Positions 26,770 through 36,313 of a DNA stretch of 64,000 nt are shown one piece after another. Source of the stretch: Flavobacterium sp. N2270 (GTDB taxonomy: Bacteria > Bacteroidota > Bacteroidia > Flavobacteriales > Flavobacteriaceae); assembly GCF_025947225.1 (NCBI RefSeq), contig NZ_CP110005.1, positions 1,550,001 to 1,614,000 of the forward strand, read 5' to 3'. The first letter of the stretch is position 1. Each line of letters begins with the position of its first letter. The notes beneath the pieces are model-generated. The model saw nothing but the letters and a program-made list of their open reading frames with translations. It did not search any database and was not told where the DNA came from. The position numbers and the translations under genes were made by a program.

Positions 26770-27258
26770 TTATTTTTTAATAATCTTATAAGTTTTAACT
26801 TCTTTATTTTTGTTTGTAATTTGCAAAAAATAAATTGCTGATGGCAGGTCAGAAACAATAATACTTGTTTGATTTTCAATGTTTTTTTTAGATTTTAAGA
26901 CTTTACCTGTCATATCTATAATTGTGTAATCTAATTCCAATCCATTTGTATTTGACATATTGATTGTTAATACATCAGTAGAAGGATTTGGAAAAACAAT
27001 TAAATCATTTACTAATTCTGAAAAATCTTCAGAAGCTAATACTACTGAAATTTCATAAGGTTGTTGAACACCTTGAGCAATAGAACCATTTGAACCTGTA
27101 TTAGTTGTATAAACTATTTGTCCAACTGAGTAAGCAACTGAGCCGTTTGAACCCGTTAAATCTCCTCCTGATGAAGTAGGGGATTGTTGAGCATGACAAT
27201 TGGAAATACCTAAGTAAAACACAATTGTTAAAAATGATAAGAGTTTTTTTGTTTTCAT
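26770..27258 (-). CDS. Small T9SS type A sorting domain protein
   Basis: The 162-residue protein has a signal peptide (to about NCHAQQ), a short SGGDLTGSNGSVAYSVGQI module with GSIAQGVQQPYEI, and a C-terminal T9SS type A domain (VFPNPSTDVLTINMS, DYTIIDMTGKVL, LPSAIYFLQI, ending in KIIKK). Almost nothing lies between signal and sorting domain, so it is a minimal T9SS cargo. It is the first gene of a two-gene unit with the fibre-like protein, and the two probably act together at the cell surface. Confidence 0.85.
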   Translation of the reverse strand: MKTKKLLSFLTIVFYLGISNCHAQQSPTSSGGDLTGSNGSVAYSVGQIVYTTNTGSNGSIAQGVQQPYEISVVLASEDFSELVNDLIVFPNPSTDVLTINMSNTNGLELDYTIIDMTGKVLKSKKNIENQTSIIVSDLPSAIYFLQITNKNKEVKTYKIIKK

Positions 27259-27356
27259 TGTAGTTAGTTTTTAATGAATTATTAGTTTATTGTCAAAAAT
27301 AAAGGAATATTATTGTTGATTTATGCGTATAAATACCTGTTTTTCTTGTTTTTATT

Positions 27357-27400
27357 TAAAAAAAAAGCACTTAACATAATTTTAATCATGTTAAGTGCTT
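27357..27400 (-). terminator. Terminator of clpB
   Basis: A 13-bp perfect stem, AAGCACTTAACAT (27365-27377) with ATGTTAAGTGCTT (27388-27400); the minus strand continues into a long T run. Confidence 0.9.
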
Positions 27401-27426
27401 AAAAAAAGTATGTAATGAAAAATTAA

Positions 27427-30015
27427 TTATTCATTTCTAAAAACCAATTGTCCTTCAAAACTATCTAAAAGAATTATGCTATCGGTTGTAATTTTTCCAG
27501 CTAGTATATCTTTTGATAATGCATTTAACACTTCTCGCTGTATAACACGTTTTACGGGTCTTGCTCCAAATTGTGGATCGAAACCTTTTAATGCCAAATA
27601 ATCAATGGCTTCTTCTGTAGCGTCCATTGTAATTTGTTGTTGCGCAAGCATTTTAGTTACGTTTTTCAACTGAATAGAAACAATTTTTCTAATGTTTTCA
27701 GTAGTTAAAGGTGTAAATAATACGATTTCATCAATACGATTGATAAACTCTGGACGAACGGTTTGTTTTAATAAACCTAAAACCTCTTTTTTGGCAACTT
27801 CTGTAGCATCTTCAATGCTACCTTTTAAGTTTTCAAACTTTTCTTGAATAATATCACTTCCCATGTTAGAAGTCATAATGATAATTGTGTTTTTAAAATC
27901 GGCAACACGTCCTTTATTATCAGTTAATCTTCCTTCATCTAAAACTTGTAATAAGATATTAAAAGTATCTGGATGTGCTTTTTCAATTTCATCTAATAAA
28001 ACAACCGAATATGGTTTTCTTCGAACAGCTTCTGTTAATTGACCACCTTCATCATAACCTACATATCCAGGAGGTGCGCCAACTAAACGACTTACACTAT
28101 GACGTTCTTGGTATTCACTCATGTCTATACGAGTCATTGCGTTTTCATCGTCAAACAAATATTCGGCTAAAGCTTTTGCGAGTTCGGTTTTACCCACACC
28201 TGTTGTTCCAAGAAATAAAAATGAGCCAATAGGTTTTTTCATGTCTTGTAATCCTGCACGACTTCTTCGAACAGCATCACTAACTGCCTCAATAGCTTCT
28301 TCTTGTCCTACAACTCTTTGGTGAAGTTCGTCTTCCAATTTTAAAAGTTTTTCTCTTTCACCTTGAAGCATTTTCATTACAGGAACACCTGTCCATTTTG
28401 CAACAACTTCTGCAATATCTTCACGAGTTACTTCTTCTTTAATTAATGATGTGCCGTCTTGATTTTCAGCTAATTGTTTTTGTAAGGCGTCTAATCGTTC
28501 TTGCGCTTCTTTAGTTTTACCGTAACGAATCTCTGCTACTTTTCCATAATCGCCATCGCGTTCTGCACGTTCTGCTTCTAGTTTAAAATCTTCAAGTTCT
28601 TGTTTTACGTTTTGAACGGCATCAACAACATCTTTTTCAGATTTCCATTTGCTGAAAATTTCATTACGCTCTTCTTTTAAGTTGGCTAAATCTAAACCTA
28701 ACGATTTTAATTTCGTTTCATCATTTTCGCGTTTTATGGCTTCAATTTCAATTTCTAATTGCATGATTCTTCTGTCTAAAACATCTAATTCTTCAGGTTT
28801 AGAATTGATTTCCATTCGTAATTTTGAAGCTGCTTCATCCATCAAATCAATTGCTTTATCCGGAAGAAAACGATTGGTAATATATCGTTGTGATAATTCC
28901 ACTGCACCAATAATAGCATCATCTTGAATTCTAACCTTATGATGTGCTTCGTATTTTTCTTTAATTCCACGAAGAATTGAAATGGCACTTTCAGTATCTG
29001 GCTCGTCTACTATGATTTTTTGAAAACGTCTTTCTAGAGCTTTGTCTTTTTCAAAATATTTTTGATATTCATCTAAAGTTGTTGCTCCAATGGCACGAAG
29101 TTCGCCACGAGCTAAAGCTGGTTTTAGAATATTTGCAGCATCCATTGCGCCTTCACCACCACCTGCACCTACAAGTGTGTGAATTTCATCTATGAATAAA
29201 ACAATATCACCTTCGGCAGAAGTAACTTCTTTTACAACTGCTTTCAATCGTTCTTCAAACTCTCCTTTATATTTTGCACCAGCAATTAATGCACCCATAT
29301 CTAATGAATAGATAATTTTGTCTTTTAGGTTTTCAGGCACATCGCCATCTACAATTCTATGAGCTAATCCTTCTGCAATTGCAGTTTTACCAACACCTGG
29401 TTCTCCTACAAGCATTGGGTTATTTTTTGTTCTACGTGTTAAAATTTGTAAAACTCTACGAATTTCTTCATCACGACCAATTACAGGATCTAATTTTCCG
29501 TTACGGGCTAATTCGTTTAAATTTTTGGCGTATTTATTTAACGCATTATATGTTTCTTCAGCAGATGCAGAAGTAACATTTTCTCCTTTTCTTAATTCAG
29601 CAATGGCACTTTCTAATTCTTTTTCAGTTACTCCTTGATCTTTTAAAATTTGAGCTACTTTACTTTTTGACTTGAAAATAGCCAATACTAAATGCTCTAT
29701 TGAAACATACTCATCTTTCATTTTTTGAGCAATAGCAATAGCTTCGTTTAACATACGAGATGCGTCACGAGATAATTGAATTTCTCCTCCAGTTACTTTT
29801 GGAAAACTTTGTAAAGTACTATCTAATACTTTTTTGAAAAGATCGATGTTTACATTTAGCTTTTTAAGTAGAAAAGGAGTTACATTTTCATCAACTTCTA
29901 ATAAGCCTTTAAAAACGTGTTCATTTTCAATTTGTTGATGCCCTAAAGCCTGTGCAATTTGCTGTGCTTGTTGCAAAGCTTCTTGCGATTTAATGGTTAA
30001 ATTATTTAAGTTCAT
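27427..30015 (-). CDS. clpB: ATP-dependent disaggregase ClpB
   Basis: The 862-residue protein has the full ClpB layout: an N-terminal double Clp repeat (residues 1-145), AAA+ domain 1 with Walker [11 protein letters not shown] (about 204) and Walker B VLFIDE, a coiled-coil middle domain (about 410-525) and AAA+ domain 2 with [14 protein letters not shown] and [12 protein letters not shown]. It rescues aggregated proteins with DnaK in the cytoplasm. The promoter is of the TAnnTTTG type with a Crp/Fnr-like dyad 22 bp upstream, which is unexpected for a heat-shock chaperone. Confidence 0.97.
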   Translation of the reverse strand: MNLNNLTIKSQEALQQAQQIAQALGHQQIENEHVFKGLLEVDENVTPFLLKKLNVNIDLFKKVLDSTLQSFPKVTGGEIQLSRDASRMLNEAIAIAQKMKDEYVSIEHLVLAIFKSKSKVAQILKDQGVTEKELESAIAELRKGENVTSASAEETYNALNKYAKNLNELARNGKLDPVIGRDEEIRRVLQILTRRTKNNPMLVGEPGVGKTAIAEGLAHRIVDGDVPENLKDKIIYSLDMGALIAGAKYKGEFEERLKAVVKEVTSAEGDIVLFIDEIHTLVGAGGGEGAMDAANILKPALARGELRAIGATTLDEYQKYFEKDKALERRFQKIIVDEPDTESAISILRGIKEKYEAHHKVRIQDDAIIGAVELSQRYITNRFLPDKAIDLMDEAASKLRMEINSKPEELDVLDRRIMQLEIEIEAIKRENDETKLKSLGLDLANLKEERNEIFSKWKSEKDVVDAVQNVKQELEDFKLEAERAERDGDYGKVAEIRYGKTKEAQERLDALQKQLAENQDGTSLIKEEVTREDIAEVVAKWTGVPVMKMLQGEREKLLKLEDELHQRVVGQEEAIEAVSDAVRRSRAGLQDMKKPIGSFLFLGTTGVGKTELAKALAEYLFDDENAMTRIDMSEYQERHSVSRLVGAPPGYVGYDEGGQLTEAVRRKPYSVVLLDEIEKAHPDTFNILLQVLDEGRLTDNKGRVADFKNTIIIMTSNMGSDIIQEKFENLKGSIEDATEVAKKEVLGLLKQTVRPEFINRIDEIVLFTPLTTENIRKIVSIQLKNVTKMLAQQQITMDATEEAIDYLALKGFDPQFGARPVKRVIQREVLNALSKDILAGKITTDSIILLDSFEGQLVFRNE

Positions 30016-30099
30016 TCGTTGTATGTGTTAGTTGTATTACTTTTTATTTGAAATATTTCATGTAAATTTGTAACGTAGAAATCAATAAGTGTACCTCTA

Positions 30100-30107
30100 C
30101 AAATATA
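30100..30107 (-). promoter_or_regulatory. clpB: -7 promoter element of clpB
   Basis: The minus strand reads TATATTTG, a full TAnnTTTG match, giving a 5' leader of about 80 nt before the ATG at 30015. Confidence 0.55.
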
Positions 30108-30129
30108 ACGACAAAATGTCTTGTTTTAT

Positions 30130-30143
30130 ATGATATTTATCAT
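30130..30143 (-). promoter_or_regulatory. Crp/Fnr-type dyad between clpB and ytxJ
   Basis: ATGATATTTATCAT is near-perfectly symmetric (ATGATA-TT-TATCAT, extended by T/A on each side). It ends exactly 22 bp from the clpB -7 element, as at the ompW-like and hemN promoters. Confidence 0.55.
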
Positions 30144-30177
30144 AAAAAACAGTCAATATGTCATAAAATAAGACAAA

Positions 30178-30567
30178 ATGAGCTTTTTTAATAACATATT
30201 TGGGTCAAATGAAGAAACAAATTCTTCATCAAAAATAAATTGGAATCAGTTAGATGATTTAAAAGTAATAGACGAAGCTATTGCTTTGTCATATGAAAAG
30301 CCAGTTATTTTGTTTAAGCACAGTACGCGTTGTAGTATAAGTAGATTTGCTTTAAAGCAGTTTGAAAATGAGTACAATTTTAGTAAAGAGCAAATGGAAC
30401 CTTTTTTCTTAGATTTATTAAACCATAGAAACATTTCTAATGAAATTGCAGAACGTTTTCAGGTTGCGCATCAATCACCTCAGTTAATTGTGGTAAAAGA
30501 TGGAGTAGCTATTTTTAGTTCAACTCATAGTGATATTGAAGCTGATGTTTTAAATAAATTTGTATAA
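30178..30567 (+). CDS. ytxJ: Bacillithiol system redox protein YtxJ
   Basis: This 129-residue thioredoxin-fold protein has the monothiol active site HSTRCSISR with Cys52 and the cis-Pro region AHQSPQLIVVKDG. YtxJ-type proteins (DUF2847) occur in bacteria that make bacillithiol and are thought to act as bacilliredoxin-like monothiol reductases in the cytoplasm. It is divergent from clpB across a 162-bp region containing two palindromes. No obvious TAnnTTTG element of its own was found. Confidence 0.9.
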   Translation: MSFFNNIFGSNEETNSSSKINWNQLDDLKVIDEAIALSYEKPVILFKHSTRCSISRFALKQFENEYNFSKEQMEPFFLDLLNHRNISNEIAERFQVAHQSPQLIVVKDGVAIFSSTHSDIEADVLNKFV

Positions 30568-30598
30568 AAAAAGTCCTGCAATTTGCAGGACTTTTTTG
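30567..30598. terminator. Shared terminator of ytxJ and the convergent lipoprotein gene
   Basis: AAAAAGTCCTGCAA and TTGCAGGACTTTTT form a long stem with A and T tracts on both sides. Confidence 0.9.
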
Positions 30599-31780
30599 TT
30601 ATCGTCTAAACTTATTATTGGTTATAATGCTCTTAAGTTTGGCTTTTAAATCTTCACCAGTATCGTAGACCATCTGTTCATTCGAAGGGAAAGGAACTGC
30701 TCTACGGTCAAAATATTGATAATAAGAATCCTCACAAGCACGCTTATCTCCATTATAATTTGCATAGATATAATCGAAAATAAATTCACTAGTTACAGGA
30801 AATGCATCTATTAATTGATTATTTCTAAAATCAATATAATCAACTTTTGCCGTTACTTGGCACGATTTAAACTGTGTAAATTCATAAATACTAATTGATA
30901 TTGTTTTAAAATTATCAACTTTAATAGGGTTTCCTATACTGTCTTTTACTACATTTCCATTACTATCTAATAGTGTTTTAACACCGTCTTTAATCTGTTT
31001 TTCTTTGATAAATTGTTTCTCTTTAATTTGTTCTGGAGAAATATTAATTTGTCTAAAGTTAACAATCATCCCAAAATCATAATTAATGTTTTTTTGACGA
31101 TTATTATGGTAAACCGTCCATTTATCGTTAATTCCATAGGTGCTAAAGTCAAGTAAATCGTCTTGTAAACGAGCTGGAATTACCATATTTGTTTCGTTTT
31201 TTGTATAAACATGAACAAAATCGGTTCCTTTTAATTGCGCTTGATCGGTTAAAGCTCTTACGTCTTTATAATTTGGACTCAACTTATCTAAATAATTCAA
31301 ATCATCAAAAGCCTGTCTAAAATCCATTTTATTAGATGAATTCATTAGTTTTTTCGCATTGTTATATAAGTAATCAGATAAATTAGTTTTACTACTTACA
31401 ATTTGATCTGAATAATCATCCATTGGAAAAATTGCATTTCTACCTTCTTTGTGAAGTGGTAAAGGCAAAAGAGGTTTTATTCTTTCTTGACGATTTCTAA
31501 GTTGTATATATAAGTTAAAAATGCGTTCGTAATTTGCAGGATTATTTTCCTTTTTTAAAAGATTTAAGCTGTTTATATCTCTATCTTTTGCTTTTGCAAA
31601 AGCTTCTTCTAATAAATAAACATAATCTTGTTTTCCTTTTGAAGTTTTGTTAGAACTTAAACTATTTATTGCATTGTCTATTGCGGCATCATAATTTCCG
31701 TTGCTTAAAAGTGTTTGTGTTTGTTTAACACCACATGCAATAAATAATGTTGCAATACATAAAAGAGTAATTTTTTTCAT
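30599..31780 (-). CDS. Hypothetical lipoprotein
   Basis: The 393-residue protein starts at the ATG at 31780 (MKKITLLCIATLFIACG), with a lipobox-like IAC and Cys18 as lipidation site. The longer reading would start at a TTG lying inside the promoter -7 element at 31799. The N-terminal half is helical with TPR-like spacing (GNYDAAIDNAINSL, FRQAFDDLNYLDKLSPNYKDVRALTDQA); the C-terminal half is beta-rich. It is probably anchored in the outer membrane facing the periplasm. Function unknown. Confidence 0.75.
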   Translation of the reverse strand: MKKITLLCIATLFIACGVKQTQTLLSNGNYDAAIDNAINSLSSNKTSKGKQDYVYLLEEAFAKAKDRDINSLNLLKKENNPANYERIFNLYIQLRNRQERIKPLLPLPLHKEGRNAIFPMDDYSDQIVSSKTNLSDYLYNNAKKLMNSSNKMDFRQAFDDLNYLDKLSPNYKDVRALTDQAQLKGTDFVHVYTKNETNMVIPARLQDDLLDFSTYGINDKWTVYHNNRQKNINYDFGMIVNFRQINISPEQIKEKQFIKEKQIKDGVKTLLDSNGNVVKDSIGNPIKVDNFKTISISIYEFTQFKSCQVTAKVDYIDFRNNQLIDAFPVTSEFIFDYIYANYNGDKRACEDSYYQYFDRRAVPFPSNEQMVYDTGEDLKAKLKSIITNNKFRR

Positions 31781-31798
31781 ATGTAAATGTTTATTTTT

Positions 31799-31806
31799 CA
31801 AAGATA
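31799..31806 (-). promoter_or_regulatory. -7 promoter element of the lipoprotein gene
   Basis: The minus strand reads TATCTTTG, 18 bp before the ATG at 31780; it decides the start codon choice. Confidence 0.5.
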
Positions 31807-31814
31807 ATTTTTTT

Positions 31815-31892
31815 GAAGCTATTTCCTGCTGTACGTTTTATCTTTTTGTTTTTTTTTGATAAAACAAAAAGGATGCCACTTCCATCAGGGCT
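31815..31892. repeat. Dispersed palindromic repeat B, copy 1
   Basis: The element has the ends TTTCCTGCTGTACG and CCATCAGGGCT. Between them an imperfect hairpin joins TCTTTTTGTTTT (31841-31852) and AAAACAAAAAGGA (31861-31873). The second copy at 47887-47932 keeps both ends but carries an unrelated central hairpin. Confidence 0.65.
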
Positions 31893-31899
31893 AAAAAAA

Positions 31900-31933
31900 A
31901 GAAAACTCCGAAAGATAATTTTCGGAGTTTTAG
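31900..31933 (-). terminator. Terminator of fahA
   Basis: AAAACTCCGAAA and TTTCGGAGTTTT pair with a short loop, followed on the minus strand by a T run. Confidence 0.85.
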
Positions 31934-31952
31934 TATTTTAATTAAAGAAGTT

Positions 31953-33239
31953 TTAGAATTTCAATTCAACAGCAGGTAATAGCTTACTTGAACATTCACC
32001 AAAGCCAATTCTAACTTCATTATTTTGACAATAACCTTTAATAATAACAGTGTCGTTATCGTTAATGAATTTTCTTTCTGTTCCATCTTTCATAGGAATT
32101 GTGTTTTTTCCGCCCCAAGATAATTCAAGCATTGAACCATAACTATCAGGAGTTGGTCCTGAGATTGTACCACTTCCCATCATATCTCCAGAATTAACTC
32201 TACATCCGTTAATTGTATGGTGAGCGAGTTGCTGAGCCATTGACCAGTACATATATTTAAAGTTAGATTTCGATACAATAGTTTCTTCTCCATTTTCTGG
32301 TTGAATACCTACTTGTAAATTAATGTCAAATGAATGATTTCCTTCTTGTTGTAAATAATGTAATGGAGTAGGAGATTGCTCTGGTCCTTTTACTCTAAAT
32401 GGTTCTAATGCATCCATGGTAACAATCCATGGAGAGATTGAAGAAGCAAAGTTTTTTGCTAAAAACGGTCCTAGTGGAACATATTCCCATTTTTGAATGT
32501 CACGTGCACTCCAGTCATTGAATAATACCATTCCAAAAATATAATCTTCAGCTTCATTAACAGGAATAGGTTCTCCCATTACGTTAGCATCTGTAGTAAT
32601 AAAAGCAGTTTCTAATTCAAAATCTACTAATTTTGACGGACCAAATACAGGAGTAGTTTCACCAGTTGGTAAAGTTTGTCCGTTTGGTCTTCTTACAGGA
32701 ACACCACTTGGTACAATTGTAGAACTTCTACCATGATAACCTACAGGTATATGTAACCAATTTGGTAATAATGCATTTTCTGGGTCACGAAACATTTTAC
32801 CAACGTTTGTAGCGTGTTCTTTGCTGCTGTAAAAATCGGTATAATCACCAATTTGTACAGGAAGTAACATTTCAATTTCGCTCATTTCAAAAAGAATAAT
32901 TTCTCTTTCTTTTACATTATCACGAAGTAATGGGTTGTTTTGGTCAAATAATTCAGCCAATCTATTTCTTACTAAACGCCAAGTTTTTTTTCCATCAGAA
33001 ATAAAGTCATTTAAAGTATCTTGCATGAACATGTCATCCGTTAATTCGATTCCTTTAAAATAACCTAATCTTTGTAGAGCTCCCATGTCAATTGCTGTAT
33101 CTCCAATTCGGGTACCAATGGTAATATCGTCATTCTTTGTTATAAAAACACCAAAAGGAATATTTTGAATTGGAAAATCACTGTTCTGAGGAACATTTAT
33201 CCATGATGTTCTTTTTGGATCGTTTGCTATGTTTGACAT
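31953..33239 (-). CDS. fahA: Fumarylacetoacetase
   Basis: The 428-residue protein has the N-terminal SH3-like domain (FPIQNIPFGVF) and the FAA hydrolase core (YTDFYSSKEHATNVGKMFR, YHGRSSTIVPSG, ETAFIT, FNDWSARDIQKWEYVPLGPF, and the SGDMMGSGTISGP motif). It cleaves fumarylacetoacetate to fumarate and acetoacetate, the last step of tyrosine breakdown, using a divalent metal. Monocistronic, divergent from glyA. Confidence 0.95.
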   Translation of the reverse strand: MSNIANDPKRTSWINVPQNSDFPIQNIPFGVFITKNDDITIGTRIGDTAIDMGALQRLGYFKGIELTDDMFMQDTLNDFISDGKKTWRLVRNRLAELFDQNNPLLRDNVKEREIILFEMSEIEMLLPVQIGDYTDFYSSKEHATNVGKMFRDPENALLPNWLHIPVGYHGRSSTIVPSGVPVRRPNGQTLPTGETTPVFGPSKLVDFELETAFITTDANVMGEPIPVNEAEDYIFGMVLFNDWSARDIQKWEYVPLGPFLAKNFASSISPWIVTMDALEPFRVKGPEQSPTPLHYLQQEGNHSFDINLQVGIQPENGEETIVSKSNFKYMYWSMAQQLAHHTINGCRVNSGDMMGSGTISGPTPDSYGSMLELSWGGKNTIPMKDGTERKFINDNDTVIIKGYCQNNEVRIGFGECSSKLLPAVELKF

Positions 33240-33276
33240 ATTTTATATGTTAATTTGTTGTTGAAAAATTATAAAC

Positions 33277-33284
33277 CAAATATA
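33277..33284 (-). promoter_or_regulatory. fahA: -7 promoter element of fahA
   Basis: The minus strand reads TATATTTG, 37 bp before the fahA ATG. Confidence 0.5.
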
Positions 33285-33316
33285 AAGTTTACTATCAATT
33301 TAACAAACCTTTTTCG

Positions 33317-33324
33317 TAATTTTG
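33317..33324 (+). promoter_or_regulatory. glyA: -7 promoter element of glyA
   Basis: TAATTTTG matches TAnnTTTG and lies 27 bp before the glyA ATG. No glycine or THF riboswitch-like leader is present. Confidence 0.5.
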
Positions 33325-33351
33325 ACCTAATTTTAACGAATATTTATACCA

Positions 33352-34626
33352 ATGCAACGCGACGAACAAATTTTTGACCTTATTCTTGACGAACAAGACA
33401 GACAAATTCACGGATTAGAACTTATTGCTTCAGAAAACTTTGTAAGTGATGAAGTAATGGAAGCAGCAGGTTCTGTTTTAACTAATAAATACGCAGAAGG
33501 TTATCCTGGAAAGCGTTATTATGGTGGTTGTGAAGTTGTTGATATTGTAGAACAAATTGCAATTGATAGAGCAAAAGAGCTTTTTGGCGCAGCATATGTA
33601 AATGTTCAACCTCATTCAGGTTCTCAAGCAAATACTGCTGTTTTTGCAGCTTGTTTGCAGCCTGGCGATAAGATTTTAGGTTTTGATTTATCTCATGGAG
33701 GACATTTAACTCACGGTTCACCTGTTAATTTTTCAGGTAAATTATATACACCAAGTTTTTATGGTGTTGATAAAGAAACTGGAGTTTTAAATTACGATAA
33801 AATCCAAGAAATTGCTTTGGCTGAAAAACCAAAAATGATTATTGCTGGTGCTTCGGCTTATTCTAGAGATATGGATTTTGCTCGTTTTAGGGAAATTGCA
33901 GATAGTGTTGGTGCTTTATTATTAGCTGATATTTCTCATCCTGCAGGTATGATTGCTAAAGGATTATTATCAGATCCAATTCCGCATTGTCATATTGTTA
34001 CAACTACTACTCATAAGACTTTAAGAGGTCCAAGAGGTGGAATGATTATGATGGGCAAAGATTTTGAAAATCCTTGGGGTTTAAAAACACCAAAAGGAGA
34101 TATTAGAATGATGTCACACGTATTAGATATGTCGGTTTTTCCTGGAAATCAAGGTGGACCTTTAATGCATATTATAGCAGCTAAAGCGGTTGCATTTGGT
34201 GAGGCTTTAACAGATGAATTTTTCAGATATACTTTACAAACTCAAAAAAATGCAAAAGCTATGGCTGAAGCGTTTGTTAAGAGAGGGTACGACATCATTT
34301 CTGGAGGGACTGATAACCACATGATGTTGATTGATTTAAGAAATAAAAATATCACAGGTAAAGAAGCAGAAAACGCACTAGTAAAAGCTGAAATTACTGT
34401 AAATAAAAATATGGTTCCATTTGATGATAAATCACCATTTGTAACTTCAGGTATTAGAGTTGGAACTCCAGCTGTTACTACAAGAGGTTTAGTAGAAAGT
34501 GATATGGAAACTATTGTTGCTTTAATTGATAAAGTAATAATGAATCATACAGATGAAGATGTTATAGAGCAAGTTGCTGATGAGGTGAATGAATTAATGG
34601 GAGAAAGAGCAATGTTTGTTTTTTAG
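33352..34626 (+). CDS. glyA: Serine hydroxymethyltransferase
   Basis: The 424-residue PLP enzyme has the family motifs [33 protein letters not shown], the PLP-lysine segment [14 protein letters not shown] and [13 protein letters not shown]. It interconverts serine and glycine and feeds one-carbon units to tetrahydrofolate in the cytoplasm. Length is normal. It is monocistronic, with a bidirectional terminator shared with the M28 peptidase gene. Confidence 0.97.
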   Translation: MQRDEQIFDLILDEQDRQIHGLELIASENFVSDEVMEAAGSVLTNKYAEGYPGKRYYGGCEVVDIVEQIAIDRAKELFGAAYVNVQPHSGSQANTAVFAACLQPGDKILGFDLSHGGHLTHGSPVNFSGKLYTPSFYGVDKETGVLNYDKIQEIALAEKPKMIIAGASAYSRDMDFARFREIADSVGALLLADISHPAGMIAKGLLSDPIPHCHIVTTTTHKTLRGPRGGMIMMGKDFENPWGLKTPKGDIRMMSHVLDMSVFPGNQGGPLMHIIAAKAVAFGEALTDEFFRYTLQTQKNAKAMAEAFVKRGYDIISGGTDNHMMLIDLRNKNITGKEAENALVKAEITVNKNMVPFDDKSPFVTSGIRVGTPAVTTRGLVESDMETIVALIDKVIMNHTDEDVIEQVADEVNELMGERAMFVF

Positions 34627-34642
34627 TTCCAAAAAATATTGA

Positions 34643-34677
34643 AAAAAAAACTCCTGAAATTTTCAGGAGTTTTTTTA
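34643..34677. terminator. Shared terminator of glyA and the M28 peptidase gene
   Basis: AAAAACTCCTGAAA pairs with TTTCAGGAGTTTTT, with A and T tracts on the two sides. Confidence 0.9.
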
Positions 34678-34698
34678 TAGTTTAAAATCGAGCTAGAA

Positions 34699-35724
34699 TT
34701 ATTTTCCGTCTCTATCAACTTTTATTTTTTCAGGTCTATTTGCAATTTCCCAAGCTAAAGTAAACGCTAGTTGCGCTCTTTTTGCTAATGCATCATATTC
34801 AATTTTATCAGGTGTGTCAGATGCTTTGTGGTAATCTTCATGAATTCCATTAAAGAAGAATATTGCTGGAACTCCTTTTTTAGCAAAATTATAATGATCT
34901 GAACGATAGTAAATACGTTCAGGGTCGTTTCTATCATTGTATTTATAATCTAATTCTAGATTTGTATATTTTGCATTCATTTCTTCATTAATAGTATGAA
35001 GTTCACTACTTAGTCTATCAGAACCAATAACATATATATAATTATTAGTATTTGGATGAAGTGTGTCGCGACGGCCAACCATGTCAATATTAATATCTAC
35101 TACTGTGTTTTTTAAAGGAAAAAGCGGATTTTCTGAATAATATCTAGAACCATGTAGTCCATGTTCTTCTCCAGTTACATGTAAGAATAAAATGGATCTT
35201 TTTGGACCATGACCTTCTTTTTGAGCCATTTTAAAAGCTTGTGCAATTTCTAATAAAGCTACCGTCCCAGAGCCATCATCATCTGCACCATTATATACTT
35301 CACCATTTTTCATTCCTACATGGTCATAATGAGCAGAAATAACAACAATTTCTTCTGGTTTTTCAGATCCTTTTATAAAGGCCCAAATATTTTCTGAATC
35401 TGGTAATTTAGGAGCAAAACCTTTTGCCATAAATTCAGAAGGTACTTTTTGATACCAATTCTCAGCTTCAACAGGAAATGAAATGCCATTTTTAGTATAT
35501 TGTTCAATTAAGTATTTTCCAGCCTCTTTTTGGCCTTTTGTTCCTGTGTCTCTACCTTCCATAGCATCGGAAGCTACTATGTATAAATGATCACTAAGTT
35601 CATTTGCTGTAATTGAGTTCATGTATTTTGAAACATCAGCAATATTGGTTTTAGAGTTTTTTGTTGAAGCACAACTAGAGGCCAAAAGCCATAAAACCGT
35701 AATAGGAATAAATATTTTTCTCAT
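34699..35724 (-). CDS. M28 family zinc peptidase, lipoprotein
   Basis: The 341-residue protein has a lipoprotein signal (lipobox LASSC, Cys18) and a zinc aminopeptidase core: AHYDHVG, NGADDDGSGTVALLEIA, HVTGEEHGLHGS, VDINIDMVGR and YRSDHYNFAKKG, which supply the His/Asp/Glu ligands of a di-zinc site. It should cleave N-terminal residues of peptides and is probably anchored in the outer membrane. Monocistronic. Confidence 0.92.
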   Translation of the reverse strand: MRKIFIPITVLWLLASSCASTKNSKTNIADVSKYMNSITANELSDHLYIVASDAMEGRDTGTKGQKEAGKYLIEQYTKNGISFPVEAENWYQKVPSEFMAKGFAPKLPDSENIWAFIKGSEKPEEIVVISAHYDHVGMKNGEVYNGADDDGSGTVALLEIAQAFKMAQKEGHGPKRSILFLHVTGEEHGLHGSRYYSENPLFPLKNTVVDINIDMVGRRDTLHPNTNNYIYVIGSDRLSSELHTINEEMNAKYTNLELDYKYNDRNDPERIYYRSDHYNFAKKGVPAIFFFNGIHEDYHKASDTPDKIEYDALAKRAQLAFTLAWEIANRPEKIKVDRDGK

Positions 35725-35917
35725 AATTCTTTTTGTTATACATATACTTATAACTATTAGTTATAAGTTTATCGTTTTTGTTACAATTTAAAAATATTAA
35801 ATTTATTTCAATTACTTAACGTGTCTAAATTATGTTAAAAAAAACGTTAAAAAAATTTGTCAATTTGTTAAAATTGGTTTAAATTTCATCCGAAAATCTA
35901 TAAAATATGTTAAATAT

Positions 35918-36307
35918 ATGAAAAAAACTAACCTACTATTGCTTATTGCACTACTGAGTTTTAACTTCATAATGGCTCAGGCTCCTTCAATTTCTGAATA
36001 TAACCTTCCGCCAGGCTGTGTTTTAAAACAAAAAGTTAAAATTTTTGATTTATCCTACAAGTTAGAAAACAAACCATCTATTTATAGTTATTCTCAATCT
36101 GACTTAGCGGTCATAAAAGATATACCATCTAGTGAAATTGAAAATTATAAGAATATAGACCTTAACTATTATGACTATTATAAAGAAGGTCTATCTTTTT
36201 TTGATAGTTTATCTAGTAAAGTGAAAGATATATATACCATAACAGAATTATGGTATATATATGTTTTTGATCAAGATTTAAAAAACAAACTAATAACTAT
36301 TAAATAA
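35918..36307 (+). CDS. Hypothetical secreted protein upstream of the giant repeat protein
   Basis: This 129-residue protein has a clear signal peptide (MKKTNLLLLIALLSFNFIMAQ). The mature part is rich in Tyr, Ser, Asp and Lys, with a single Cys and no recognised domain. The gap to the giant T9SS type B gene is only 6 bp, so both are expressed together and the protein may act with it. A 193-bp upstream region carries the promoter but I could not assign a clear -7 element. Function unknown. Confidence 0.7.
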   Translation: MKKTNLLLLIALLSFNFIMAQAPSISEYNLPPGCVLKQKVKIFDLSYKLENKPSIYSYSQSDLAVIKDIPSSEIENYKNIDLNYYDYYKEGLSFFDSLSSKVKDIYTITELWYIYVFDQDLKNKLITIK

Positions 36308-36313
36308 TTTACT

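Noticed and set aside
33241..33351. A glycine or folate riboswitch before glyA
   Set aside because: The leader after the -7 element is under 30 nt, too short for an aptamer.
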